From assembly GCA_947303855.1 (NCBI GenBank), contig CAMYZO010000007.1, forward strand, positions 1-58,475: a DNA stretch of 58,475 bases, given 5' to 3'. Below the pieces are notes generated by a model. It was given only the letters and a program-made list of their open reading frames with translations. It had not been told where the DNA came from and searched no databases. How positions within the stretch are numbered: the stretch's first letter is position 1; every line of letters begins with the position of its first letter. The translations under genes and the position numbers were made by a program. This document shows positions 18,292 through 27,587 of the stretch, piece after piece. Source of the stretch: an uncultured Prevotellaceae bacterium (GTDB taxonomy: Bacteria > Bacteroidota > Bacteroidia > Bacteroidales > Bacteroidaceae).

Positions 18292-21200
18292 TTAGAAGTC
18301 GATGTTAATACCAAATGCATAGCGTTTCGACACAGGCGTGGTCGAGCCGTCCTTCACCAGACTGGTGGGCGACGGCATCTTCACTTCCGGGTCCTGCCCC
18401 TTGTAGCCGGTCCAGGTAAAGAGGTCATAGCCGGTGGCAAAGATGTTCAGGCGGTTGATGCCCAGTTTCTTCAGCCATGCCTTCGGCAGGTTGTAGCTCA
18501 GCGAGAGGGTCTTCAGGCGTATGAACGAGGCATCCTCCACGAAGCGGTCGCTGCCCAGGTAGTTGTAACCCATGCCATAGAGGGCACGTGGTATATCGGT
18601 ATCATCGCCTTCAGCACGCCAGCGATGCAGCACAGCTGTCGACTGGTTAGCCTTGCCACGCATATTCTCCAACGAGATACGTGCGCCGTTGATGACCTTC
18701 TGTCCGTAGCGGCCGTAGAAGAAGGTGGTGAGTGTCAGCTGCTTATAACGCACCTGGAAGCCACCGCCACCGAAGAACTTCGGGTTGGCATTGCCCAGGT
18801 AGACGATGTCATTCTCGTTGATAACGCCGTCGTGGTTGATGTCCTCATACTTGGCATCGCCGGGATAGACCTGCTCAGTACCATTCTTCATGGTGATGGT
18901 CTTACCCTGCCAGTCGGTCATGATGCCACCCTCGGCATTGCGGGCGTAGGTCTCTTCCGTGTTCTGGTAGACACCTAAGTAGCGGTAGCCGTAGAAAGCT
19001 CCGACAGGGGCGTTCTCCACGATGCGCAGGGCGTAGTTGCCGTTGCCGAAGGTGTAGTTGTCCATGACCCACGTCGAGGGCAGCTCCTTCACCTTGTTCA
19101 CGTTGCGGCTGACGTTGGCATTAATGCTGACGGTCCATTGCTTGTTGCGATATAGCTCCAGGTCGAAGCGCATCTCAACACCCTTGTTCGACATCTTACC
19201 CGAGTTGATGTACTTCACCGACGAGTAGCCGGTGGTCACGGGCAGTGCCGTGTTCTTCAGCAGCATATCGCTGGTCTCCTTGTCGTAATAGTCAAACGTG
19301 AAGTTCAGGCGGTTGAACAGGCGCAGGTCAATACCGAAGTCCACTTCGCGTGTGGTCTCCCACTTCAGGTTGTCCAGCTGCATGCGGTCGGGCACGATGG
19401 CTGGCATGTTCATATACTGCCCTAAACTCTTGTAGGCACCTAAGTAGATGCTGGCTCCCGAGGGTGACGTACCGCTCCATCCCAAACCGGCACGCAGCTT
19501 GGCGGTGTTCAGCCAGTTCTTGACAGACTCACTCCAAAAGTGCTCCTGCTCCAGGTTCCAGGCCAGACCGAAGGCGGGGAAGGTGCCCCAGCGACGGTCC
19601 TTACCCATGGTGGAGTTACCCTCGCGGTTGACGGTGGCACGGACGACGTAGCGGTTGTCGAACGAGTAGACGGCCTGACCGATGAACATGACGGAGCGTT
19701 TCTCGCTGTTGCCGCTGCCCGATGAGGCTACGACGCTGCCCACGATGGGGTCGCTCAGGTTGGCCGAGGCGTTGCCATAGGTGGCGCTCGAGTAGCTGAA
19801 GCTCTGGCTGTCGGCGGTCTTCATCAGCGCCGTGGCAATCACCTTGTGCTTTTCAGCAAAGGTGTTGTTGTATATCAGCTTGTTCTCCGTCTGCAGTGAG
19901 AAGGCGTCGCTGGTGGCATCGGTAGAGCGGTTGGCGTTGTTGTTGGTCCACAGCACGCCAGTAGCTTCCTGAGGCAGGAATTTCTTGTTCTTCGTAGTGC
20001 TCATATTCATCGACACCCAACCCTGATACTGCAAGTGGAATGGGAAGTCATATTCCAGCGTGATAGTCATCTTCTCGTTGCGCTGGGTGGTCTTGCTGTA
20101 GCCCTCGTTCACCAGTGCTACGGGGTTGAAGTTGCCGTCATAGCTGCCCTGGAAGTCTTCCTGGGGGGTGAAGTAGACGCCTGTCGACTGCTTTGTCACA
20201 TCATCAATGAAATAGGGACTCAGGTTAGGCATCTTCTGCATAGCCATCGAACGGGCATTGTCCAACACGTTGGCATCCTTGTTGGTGTTAGAGAAATTAA
20301 AATCGGTACGCACGCGTAGGCGGTCGCTGAAGTTATAGGTAATCTTCATGCCTGCCGACAGACGCTGCACCCCCGTTCCCTTGGTGGTACCCTGCTCGTC
20401 GTAGTAGCCGAGGTTCAGTTTGTAGACGGCTTTCTCGCCGCCGCCGGTCATCGAGAAGTTGTTATCGGTGATGATGGCATTGCGCTTCACGGCATCGAGC
20501 CAGTCGGTGTCGACGTTATACTCGTCGTAGTAGCGGTAGGTGGGGTCGTAGTTCAGCTCGGCGTTATTGAACAGCATGTTCATCTCGTTGGCCGCACTGC
20601 TGACACCCTTGGCGTTGGCGGCGTTCCAGATGGCGTCTTGCATCATCGACACATACTGTGCGCCGTTGAGCAGGGGTATGGGGTCCGGCTCGTCTTTGAA
20701 GGTGAACTTCGACGAGAACGAGAACTTGGTCTTACCCATGGCGCCGCGCTTGGTGTTGATGAGCAGCACGCCGTTGGCACCCTTGGTGCCGTAGATGGCG
20801 GTGGCCGAGGCATCCTTCAGCACCTCGATGCTCTCAATATTTGCCGGGGCAATGTTCAGCAGGGCACCGAAATCCTCCTCGTTGGCGGTGGCGAAGTTAA
20901 AGTCCTCGCTGATGTCTACGTCCTGCGGCACACCGTCAATGACAATCAGCGGCTCATTGCTGGCCGAGAGCGAGCTGGTACCACGGATGCGGATACTACT
21001 GCGGGCACCGGGGTCGCCGCCAAGGTTAATATCCAGACCGGCAATCTGTCCCTGCAGTGCCTCTTCAACCGAAGTGACAGGCGATGTCTCGACTATCTCC
21101 GACATCTCCAGCTTCTGCACGGATGAGGTTTGTTCCATACGGGTGATGCCCATGCCATCGCGTCCGCCACGCTGGCCGGTCACCGTCACTTCCTTCACGG

Positions 21201-21522
21201 TGGTGGCATTCTCAAGGTTGAAGTTCAGGTGGGTCTGTCCGGTGTAGTTCACGGTCTGTGTCTTCATACCGATGTACGACACACGCACCTTCAGCTTCTT
21301 TGAGTCAGCAGGGACCTGAAGGTTATAGTTACCATTCATGTCGGTGACGGCACCCTTGACATAACGTCCCTGGCTATTCACCAGCACGACATTGGCACCC
21401 ATGATAGGCTCCTTGGAATTGCCAAATATCTCAGTCACCGTACCTGTAATGACTTTATTCTGGGCTATCATGCTCACGGAGCATAACAGCATGACAATCA
21501 TAGTATATATCTTTTGCTTCAT
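18292..21522 (-). CDS. SusC/RagA-family TonB-dependent outer-membrane transporter
   Basis: 1076 residues. Signal peptide (ending SMIAQ), a carboxypeptidase-regulatory-like domain (about 22-110, KVITGTVTEIFGNSKEPIMG), a plug domain with EEALQGQIAGLDI, IRGTSSLSASNEPLIVIDG and IEVLKDASATAIYGTKGANG, then a beta-barrel with DRFVEDASFIRLKTLSLSYN and the terminal GINIDF. These are the canonical SusC hallmarks, and this copy is closer to the family norm than the one at 10101-13238. It is second in the operon, 12 bp after a FAS1 lipoprotein gene and 13 bp before its SusD. It takes up oligosaccharides through the outer membrane; the substrate is inferred from neighbouring lyases only. Confidence 0.95.
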   Translation of the reverse strand: MKQKIYTMIVMLLCSVSMIAQNKVITGTVTEIFGNSKEPIMGANVVLVNSQGRYVKGAVTDMNGNYNLQVPADSKKLKVRVSYIGMKTQTVNYTGQTHLNFNLENATTVKEVTVTGQRGGRDGMGITRMEQTSSVQKLEMSEIVETSPVTSVEEALQGQIAGLDINLGGDPGARSSIRIRGTSSLSASNEPLIVIDGVPQDVDISEDFNFATANEEDFGALLNIAPANIESIEVLKDASATAIYGTKGANGVLLINTKRGAMGKTKFSFSSKFTFKDEPDPIPLLNGAQYVSMMQDAIWNAANAKGVSSAANEMNMLFNNAELNYDPTYRYYDEYNVDTDWLDAVKRNAIITDNNFSMTGGGEKAVYKLNLGYYDEQGTTKGTGVQRLSAGMKITYNFSDRLRVRTDFNFSNTNKDANVLDNARSMAMQKMPNLSPYFIDDVTKQSTGVYFTPQEDFQGSYDGNFNPVALVNEGYSKTTQRNEKMTITLEYDFPFHLQYQGWVSMNMSTTKNKKFLPQEATGVLWTNNNANRSTDATSDAFSLQTENKLIYNNTFAEKHKVIATALMKTADSQSFSYSSATYGNASANLSDPIVGSVVASSGSGNSEKRSVMFIGQAVYSFDNRYVVRATVNREGNSTMGKDRRWGTFPAFGLAWNLEQEHFWSESVKNWLNTAKLRAGLGWSGTSPSGASIYLGAYKSLGQYMNMPAIVPDRMQLDNLKWETTREVDFGIDLRLFNRLNFTFDYYDKETSDMLLKNTALPVTTGYSSVKYINSGKMSNKGVEMRFDLELYRNKQWTVSINANVSRNVNKVKELPSTWVMDNYTFGNGNYALRIVENAPVGAFYGYRYLGVYQNTEETYARNAEGGIMTDWQGKTITMKNGTEQVYPGDAKYEDINHDGVINENDIVYLGNANPKFFGGGGFQVRYKQLTLTTFFYGRYGQKVINGARISLENMRGKANQSTAVLHRWRAEGDDTDIPRALYGMGYNYLGSDRFVEDASFIRLKTLSLSYNLPKAWLKKLGINRLNIFATGYDLFTWTGYKGQDPEVKMPSPTSLVKDGSTTPVSKRYAFGINIDF

Positions 21523-21534
21523 GGCGTTCAGTTT

Positions 21535-23826
21535 TTATTCAAGAATACCGTCAATGAACTGCAGGCAGCCGTCGTTATAGGCGAAGGGCAGGGCAAAGAA
21601 CTTGTTGCTGACAGCTACAGACCCACCATTGGCAAGGCTGACGCTGATGGCGTTGGCGCTGCTTTGCACATGCAGGTCCTCGCCGCTCATGGCCAGATAG
21701 GTTCCGTTGAAGGTGCTTCCCGGGTAGGGGTAGTTGTCGATGGTGTTCATCAGCGACGATACGAAATAGTTGCGCAGGTGGTTGGCCAGTTCCGACTTCT
21801 GGGCGCTGGTAGGCGTACCGCTCATCGTACCGTCGGCGGCAATGGTGAGCTTGGCAGTACCAGGAATCTTACTCAAATTCTCACGAATGGCCTCATTAGT
21901 GGGAGCAAAGACTACCAGACGGTTGTCAAGACTTGCCAGTGACGGCATCGTATTGGTCTTGGCATCCACCAGGCCAGCCTTCTGCAACAACTGTGCAAAG
22001 AGGTAGTATTCGTAGTTCTTGTCGTTGCCGACGCAGAGCAGATGCTCCAGGCCGTCACCGGAGGCTTCCACAAACAGGTCCTTGGAGTCGTAGGCGTATG
22101 CCCGTCCGTTGGACCAGGGCTGTCCGTTGTTGGTAATCTCGCGGAAGGCTACGAAAGGTGAGCCTTCGTAGGCGGGGTTGAGTTGCTCATTAAAACGGGC
22201 ATTGGTAGTAATCTGCCCGTCATGTACGAACCAATAGTTGAAGGCGATATTGGTTTTCACCACCTGCGTGCCCGTGGTCTGCAAGGCGTTGATATTCGGG
22301 GCGGTGTGCATGTTGACAATACCTTCTGCCTGACCCTGTCCCATCGTGGCATAGTTACCTTCCACATCGCTATAGACCTCCAGCAGACGGCCTGCCGATG
22401 TGGTGTTCAGACGCATGGCGGGCTCATTCTGATTATACTGCTTATTACTGGGAATCAGCGTCACGAACTCAGACTTGTTGGAAGCCAGCGACAGAACGAG
22501 GTCGCTCTTGTCGAGGGTGTAGAGGTAGCACTGGTATGTGGTGTCTTTGAAGGCAGGTCCTACAACGGCCGAGAAGATGGCCGGTGCATCCATGTTGTCC
22601 ATGCCGTAGACCACGCCGTTCTCGCAGAACAGACGGTCCGTCACCTGGTCGGGGTTGATGCTGATAGGTGTTCCGAAGGAGGTCTGCACCTTGCCGCCCC
22701 TGATTTCCTCGGGGAACACAGGCTCCGAGGTATCAGCAAACGACTGCATGATGAAATAGCGCAGGATGAGCGGGTCAAGGTCGTTGAGCGACAGGTAGCC
22801 GCCGTCGGCTGTCCAGTAATTCTGGAAGAACCGGCTGATAGCCTGGTTCGAGGGTGCGAAGATGTTATAGGCAGCACGCTCCAGGGTTGACATCTGGCGG
22901 TAGTCGGTCACCGGCCATTCACAGGCAATGTTGGGCAACGAGCCATGAGTCAGCGTGTAGACCACCTTGCCCACCTTCTCGCTGGTCTCGGTAGCGGCCT
23001 CTGTCAGCTCAGCATACTGGTCATAGAGACCGATGAAATCCGAATAGTTGGCGTTCTGCTTCAACGTCTTGTAGATGGTCTCCAGGGGCTTCACCACCTG
23101 ATTAACATGGTAGAGGTAGCCATTGTCGGTGACCACAGCCGTCTGGTCGGTCACGCCGGCATTCGATACCTGGAAACCGTCGCCAGTGACACTCCATGTG
23201 CTCTGCGGATAGAAATATTCGTAGTTGGTCTTGGCATCAATACCCTTGGTCTGAAAGAATTTGTTCGACAGGACGGGCAAGAAGCGCTCGTAGTGATAAA
23301 GCGTCACCAGCGTATCAACGCCGTTCAGCTTGCCGCGTATGCTCTCCTGGTCGTCAGCGCTGCGGGTGCGGTGCTTATACCATAGTCCAGCATTCTCCAG
23401 CTTCTGGTCAACACTGGCGCCGTCGCCCTCGTTGGGACGGAAGTTAACCATCTTGTCCCAGTCGTAGGCATAGTACATCAGGTGATAGCCTACGGTCTTC
23501 TTCAGCTCGGTAGGATTCTTGCTGAACATCTCGTCCACAGAGGAATAGCCCTGCTGCTGCAGATACGACTGCCAGGCCGTGTTGTCGGGAGCCATAACGG
23601 TAAGGACACTCTGCCCTGACACAATCGGTTTGTAGCCCGTCAGCTCCACTGCCTTCAACATCGATGTGTAGTTGCCGTCTGCCTCCATCACCTGCCAGGC
23701 ATTACCCTTCAGCCATGACGGCTGGGCATAGTGATCATCGTCGGCAATGTCACGGCACGATGTCATCAGCACAGGTAATGACAATACGATACAGCACATC
23801 GTTAACAATGTTTTTGCTTGTCTCAT
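21535..23826 (-). CDS. Large FAS1-domain lipoprotein, first gene of the locus
   Basis: 763 residues, lipoprotein signal MRQAKTLLTMCCIVLSLPVL then MTSC (Cys24). I see about four consecutive fasciclin-type modules of 150-200 residues: the first contains SVLTVMAPDNTAWQSYLQQQ and YHLMYYAYDWDKM; the second AAYNIFAPSNQAISRFFQNY; the third is degenerate (around FVTLIPSNKQY); the last NRLVVFAPTNEAIRENL and ends the protein at LQFIDGILE, the normal end of a FAS1 fold. No enzyme domain is present. It is the first gene of the minus-strand operon, reading away from the divergent lyase genes. Inferred role: surface adhesin or glycan-binding protein for the importer. Confidence 0.8.
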   Translation of the reverse strand: MRQAKTLLTMCCIVLSLPVLMTSCRDIADDDHYAQPSWLKGNAWQVMEADGNYTSMLKAVELTGYKPIVSGQSVLTVMAPDNTAWQSYLQQQGYSSVDEMFSKNPTELKKTVGYHLMYYAYDWDKMVNFRPNEGDGASVDQKLENAGLWYKHRTRSADDQESIRGKLNGVDTLVTLYHYERFLPVLSNKFFQTKGIDAKTNYEYFYPQSTWSVTGDGFQVSNAGVTDQTAVVTDNGYLYHVNQVVKPLETIYKTLKQNANYSDFIGLYDQYAELTEAATETSEKVGKVVYTLTHGSLPNIACEWPVTDYRQMSTLERAAYNIFAPSNQAISRFFQNYWTADGGYLSLNDLDPLILRYFIMQSFADTSEPVFPEEIRGGKVQTSFGTPISINPDQVTDRLFCENGVVYGMDNMDAPAIFSAVVGPAFKDTTYQCYLYTLDKSDLVLSLASNKSEFVTLIPSNKQYNQNEPAMRLNTTSAGRLLEVYSDVEGNYATMGQGQAEGIVNMHTAPNINALQTTGTQVVKTNIAFNYWFVHDGQITTNARFNEQLNPAYEGSPFVAFREITNNGQPWSNGRAYAYDSKDLFVEASGDGLEHLLCVGNDKNYEYYLFAQLLQKAGLVDAKTNTMPSLASLDNRLVVFAPTNEAIRENLSKIPGTAKLTIAADGTMSGTPTSAQKSELANHLRNYFVSSLMNTIDNYPYPGSTFNGTYLAMSGEDLHVQSSANAISVSLANGGSVAVSNKFFALPFAYNDGCLQFIDGILE

Positions 23827-23874
23827 TATTAGTGAATTTTTGATTAGTAGATTCCTTTTATTGCCTAAGCGAAA

Positions 23875-23883
23875 GCAAAATTA
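23875..23883 (-). promoter_or_regulatory. -7 box of the polysaccharide operon
   Basis: TAATTTTGC on the minus strand, 48 bp before the first gene of the operon. No convincing TTTG -33 box sits at 19-21 bp, which would fit an activator-dependent promoter. Confidence 0.5.
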
Positions 23884-23908
23884 AGAAAAAAAAGCGCAAT
23901 ACGTGCTT

Positions 23909-23943
23909 AAAATCATCCATGAACACCTGTTTTGGACGATTTT
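23909..23943. promoter_or_regulatory. Operator-like inverted repeat in the divergent promoter region
   Basis: AAAATCATCC (23909-23918) and GGACGATTTT (23934-23943) are inverted at 9 of 10 positions around a 15-base centre. The repeat lies between the minus-strand operon promoter and the plus-strand lyase promoter, where a shared regulator would bind. The AraC-type protein at 29424 is the nearest candidate. No second copy was noticed in the window, but I did not search exhaustively. Confidence 0.4.
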
Positions 23944-24021
23944 TAACCACTTTTAGAATTTTTTACACCCATCATTGCAGTATTGCGGAAAAATATGCAC
24001 GGCAATATCTTTCTTTTTGTT

Positions 24022-24030
24022 TACTTTTGC
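24022..24030 (+). promoter_or_regulatory. -7 box of the pectate-lyase genes
   Basis: TACTTTTGC, 46 bp before the ATG at 24076, matches TAnnTTTGC. No good -33 box is seen. Confidence 0.5.
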
Positions 24031-24075
24031 AGCGTAAAAACCAAAACAAACGAAAGAAAAACAAACCTGACTAAA

Positions 24076-27000
24076 ATGAGCAATTTGAGAACTACGTGGC
24101 TTACTGCTATCCTCATGGCCTTGTTTTCTGTCAATGTGCAGCATGGCAAGTCGCAACAATTAGCCTTCCCCGGTGCCGAGGGCTTCGGACGCTTCGCCAC
24201 AGGCGGTCGCACAGGAACAGTCTATCATGTGACTAATCTGAACGATTCCGGCACAGGTTCCTTCCGCGATGCCGTGAGCCGTCCTAACCGCATCATCGTG
24301 TTCGACGTGGCTGGTGTCATCCGCCTGCAGTCGCGTCTTTCGGTCAGCAAAAACCTCTATATTGCCGGTCAGACAGCCCCTGGCGAGGGTGTCACCGTCT
24401 ATGGCAACGGCCTGTCGTTTACCGATGCCGACAATACCATCTGCCGCTATCTGCGGGTACGCATGGGGGCCGTCGGCGACTCGGGGGCCGACGCGCTGTC
24501 GCTGGCTTCTGGTCATGATATGATCTTCGACCACTGCTCGGTGGCCTGGGGACGCGACGAGACCTTCTCCATCAGCGGCAGCAGTCCCGAGCGCATCATC
24601 ATTCAGAACAGCATCATCTCACAGGGACTGCTGGGACACTCGGCCGGCGGACTGGTGCAGACCGACGGCGGCGTGACCATCTATCGCACCTTATATATTC
24701 ATAACGACACACGCAACCCGAAGTTCAAGGGGCGCCACCAGTATGTGAACAACATCGTCTACAACTGGAAGACGGCTGCCTATATCATGGGTGGCGACTC
24801 TGAGGGCACCTCGCAGGCCAATGCCGTGGGCAACGTCTTCATTGCCGGTCCCACGGGCAAGGCCAATGCCTTCAGCGGTGCCAACGAGCGCTATAACATC
24901 TATGAAGACGACAACCTGGTGGACGACAACCACGACGGACGGCTCTCCCTGCGTCGCATCGGACGAAGCGAGTTTGAGGGTGGGCCTACGTTCCTGTCGG
25001 CGCCCTGCGACTATCCGCTACTGACCACGACGGCAGCCGACAAGTTGCTTGATGACCTGCTGCCAACGGTGGGCGCCTCCTTGCCCTACCGCGACAACCT
25101 CGACTGGATGCTCCTGGACGACGTGCGGTCGCTGGGACTGCGTGGCGACATCATCAGCGACGAACACTCGCTCGACATCGGCGCCCCTGACACATGGAAC
25201 CTTTGGGCAGGGCAGAAAGCAGAGGATACCGACGGCGACGGTATGCCAGACTGGTGGGAACAGGAGAACGGCACCGATGACTGTAAGGACGATGCTATGG
25301 CCATAGGCGACAATGGCTATGCCAACATTGAGAACTATATCAACTCTATTACCAAGGCGCAATCACAGTATTTCCTGAAGACGCCCGTGGCACTGCACGC
25401 CGCAGAACGGGAGGCGGAGTCGTTGCTGCTGGAGTGGCGCGACATGACCGACCACGGACAAGGCTACTGCGTAGAACAGCAGAAAGACGGACAGTATGTG
25501 GAGATAGCCCGCACCGCCGCTCATGAGAACACGCTGAGGGTGGATGCCCTGACACCAAACACCGGCTACACCTTCCGCGTCAGGGCTTTCGATGCCAAGG
25601 GCTATTCCGGCTATTCCAACGTACTCACGGTGACCACCCGCGCACAGGGGGCTGACATCACATCGCCCACGTTGTACCAGCCCGATGCCACGTGGAAAGG
25701 CAGCGAGAACAGCACGTGGGACACCACCACAGCCAACTGGTTAGCGGGCGACGGGGGAACCGTCGCCTATGCCAATGGTCAGCGCGTGCTCTTCGACGAT
25801 AGCGCTGACGGTGGCAAGGTGACCATCACCGGCACCCCCGAACCTGCTGCCATCATGGTGAAGGGCAGCCGCGACTACGAACTTAGCGGCATCATCGGCG
25901 GTACGGGTCAGCTGACGATGGCGGGCACCGGCGTGTTGAGAGTCACGGGCAACAACACCTTCACCGGCAGCACCGTCGTCTGGGACGGCACACTCGAAAT
26001 AGCCGCCATCGGCAACAACGGTCAGGCCAGCCCCATCGGCAAGGCACCCACCTGGGTGTGGAACGGCGGCAAGGTGCGCTACACCGGCGGCAAGGCCTCT
26101 ACCAACCGTGAGGTATCGCTGCTGCGGCCTACGGTCATAGACATTGCCAATAGTGGCACCGTCCTGACGCAGAACGGCCCTGTGACGGGCGAAGGACAAC
26201 TCGTCAAAGAGGGGGCCGGCTCGCTGCTGCTGCCGTTAGGCACGCTGAAGCATACCGGCGGGACCATCGTCCGTGGCGGCACGCTGACCATTCAGGGCAA
26301 GGATGCCATCGGCAACAACCAGGCTCTGCAGGGCGCGCTGCGCTTAGAGGGCGGACGCTTCGAGCTGACGGGCGGCGACAATGCTGCCGAGGGTATCGTC
26401 AACTTCCCCATCGTGGTGGAGGGCGACAAGACCAGCACGCTGCATTTCGGACAGCGTAACTATATCAAGGGCAGCGTCTCAGGGACGGGCGACCTGCTGC
26501 TGCAGGTGGAATACTTGCGAGAGTTCTACCAGGGCGACTGGCGACAGTTCTATGGTACCGTCACCGCCCGACAGACAGGGTCGCAGGGCAACCAGTTCTA
26601 TGTGGACAATGCTACGTACGGCGGTATGCCCAATGCCAGGCTGGTGCTGGAGGGAACGCTCGAGATGCGTAGCGGCACCAACACCAAGACCTACAGCATC
26701 GGTGCCCTTAGCGGCACGTCATCGACCACGCTGGCCTGTACGTTTCTGAAGAAAGACGGCGGCAACGTGACGTGGCGTGTCGGCGGACTGGGTACCGACG
26801 AGACCTTCAACGGAAAGATTACCAATGGCATAGAGCACAGCAGCCGTATCGGTCTGACCAACATCGTCAAGGAGGGTGAGGGCTACTGGCGGCTGACGGG
26901 CGCACAGCGGCATCGCGGCACTACCCGCATAGAGGGCGGCACACTGATTCAGAACGGTACGCACGCGCAGGACAAAGACCATACCGGCACCTATTTTACG

Positions 27001-27540
27001 CCCGGCCAGTACATCGTCTGCAGCGGTGCCACACTGGCAGGAAAGGGTTCTACCGAGGCTCCCGTAGTGGTGGAGAGCGGCGGTACGCTGGCTCCCGGCG
27101 ACCATGGCATCGGCATACTGACTGTCAAGAACAACGTCACCCTGAACAGTGGCAGTGTGCTCAGCATCGAGGTAAACCGCAGCAACAAATCTAACGACCG
27201 GCTCACCTGTCAGGGTAAGCTGACAGCTGGCGGCACCCTTCAGGTCACCCTGACTGCCGGCAGCTACCAGGTCGGCGACGTGCTGACCATCTTCTCGGCC
27301 AAGACCTACAGCGGCAACTTTGACGCCATCGAGCCGCAATCGCCTGCCGAAGGCCTGGCGTGGGACACTTCGACCTTGATGACCGATGGCAAACTGTGCA
27401 TCAAGACGGCAGAGGCCACCGCCATCGGCAGCATCACCACCGACTGCACCGTCACACCGGTCTACAACCTCAACGGACAGCGGCTGACACACACCCGGAA
27501 AGGTATCAACATCATCGGAGGAAAGGTATTCATTCAGTAA
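24076..27540 (+). CDS. Pectate lyase-like protein with FN3 and autotransporter-type repeats
   Basis: 1154 residues from ATG 24076, chosen because it opens a signal peptide; the frame extends upstream only through the promoter. Residues about 28-330 form a family-1 polysaccharide-lyase-like parallel beta-helix: AFPGAEGFGRFATGGR, IFDHCSVAWGRDETFSI, and TRNPKFKGR before YVNNIVYNW, which fits the RxP-type catalytic region. Then follow an Asp-rich calcium-type segment (DTDGDGMPDWWEQENG), a fibronectin III domain (ALTPNTGYTFRVRAFDA), and several autotransporter-associated beta-strand repeats (IIGGTGQLTMAGTGVLRVTG, GTLAPGDHGIGILTVKNN). It ends YNLNGQRLTHTRKGINIIGG plus KVFIQ, a type IX-like tail. 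Expected to cleave polygalacturonate by beta-elimination at the cell surface. No autotransporter barrel is present. Confidence 0.82.
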   Translation: MSNLRTTWLTAILMALFSVNVQHGKSQQLAFPGAEGFGRFATGGRTGTVYHVTNLNDSGTGSFRDAVSRPNRIIVFDVAGVIRLQSRLSVSKNLYIAGQTAPGEGVTVYGNGLSFTDADNTICRYLRVRMGAVGDSGADALSLASGHDMIFDHCSVAWGRDETFSISGSSPERIIIQNSIISQGLLGHSAGGLVQTDGGVTIYRTLYIHNDTRNPKFKGRHQYVNNIVYNWKTAAYIMGGDSEGTSQANAVGNVFIAGPTGKANAFSGANERYNIYEDDNLVDDNHDGRLSLRRIGRSEFEGGPTFLSAPCDYPLLTTTAADKLLDDLLPTVGASLPYRDNLDWMLLDDVRSLGLRGDIISDEHSLDIGAPDTWNLWAGQKAEDTDGDGMPDWWEQENGTDDCKDDAMAIGDNGYANIENYINSITKAQSQYFLKTPVALHAAEREAESLLLEWRDMTDHGQGYCVEQQKDGQYVEIARTAAHENTLRVDALTPNTGYTFRVRAFDAKGYSGYSNVLTVTTRAQGADITSPTLYQPDATWKGSENSTWDTTTANWLAGDGGTVAYANGQRVLFDDSADGGKVTITGTPEPAAIMVKGSRDYELSGIIGGTGQLTMAGTGVLRVTGNNTFTGSTVVWDGTLEIAAIGNNGQASPIGKAPTWVWNGGKVRYTGGKASTNREVSLLRPTVIDIANSGTVLTQNGPVTGEGQLVKEGAGSLLLPLGTLKHTGGTIVRGGTLTIQGKDAIGNNQALQGALRLEGGRFELTGGDNAAEGIVNFPIVVEGDKTSTLHFGQRNYIKGSVSGTGDLLLQVEYLREFYQGDWRQFYGTVTARQTGSQGNQFYVDNATYGGMPNARLVLEGTLEMRSGTNTKTYSIGALSGTSSTTLACTFLKKDGGNVTWRVGGLGTDETFNGKITNGIEHSSRIGLTNIVKEGEGYWRLTGAQRHRGTTRIEGGTLIQNGTHAQDKDHTGTYFTPGQYIVCSGATLAGKGSTEAPVVVESGGTLAPGDHGIGILTVKNNVTLNSGSVLSIEVNRSNKSNDRLTCQGKLTAGGTLQVTLTAGSYQVGDVLTIFSAKTYSGNFDAIEPQSPAEGLAWDTSTLMTDGKLCIKTAEATAIGSITTDCTVTPVYNLNGQRLTHTRKGINIIGGKVFIQ

Positions 27541-27587
27541 TAGTCATAAAGAAACTCAAGACGGAAAACGATAACGAAAATATCATT

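Noticed and set aside
24076..27540. Classical autotransporter
   Set aside because: There is no C-terminal beta-barrel; the protein ends in a type IX-like tail.
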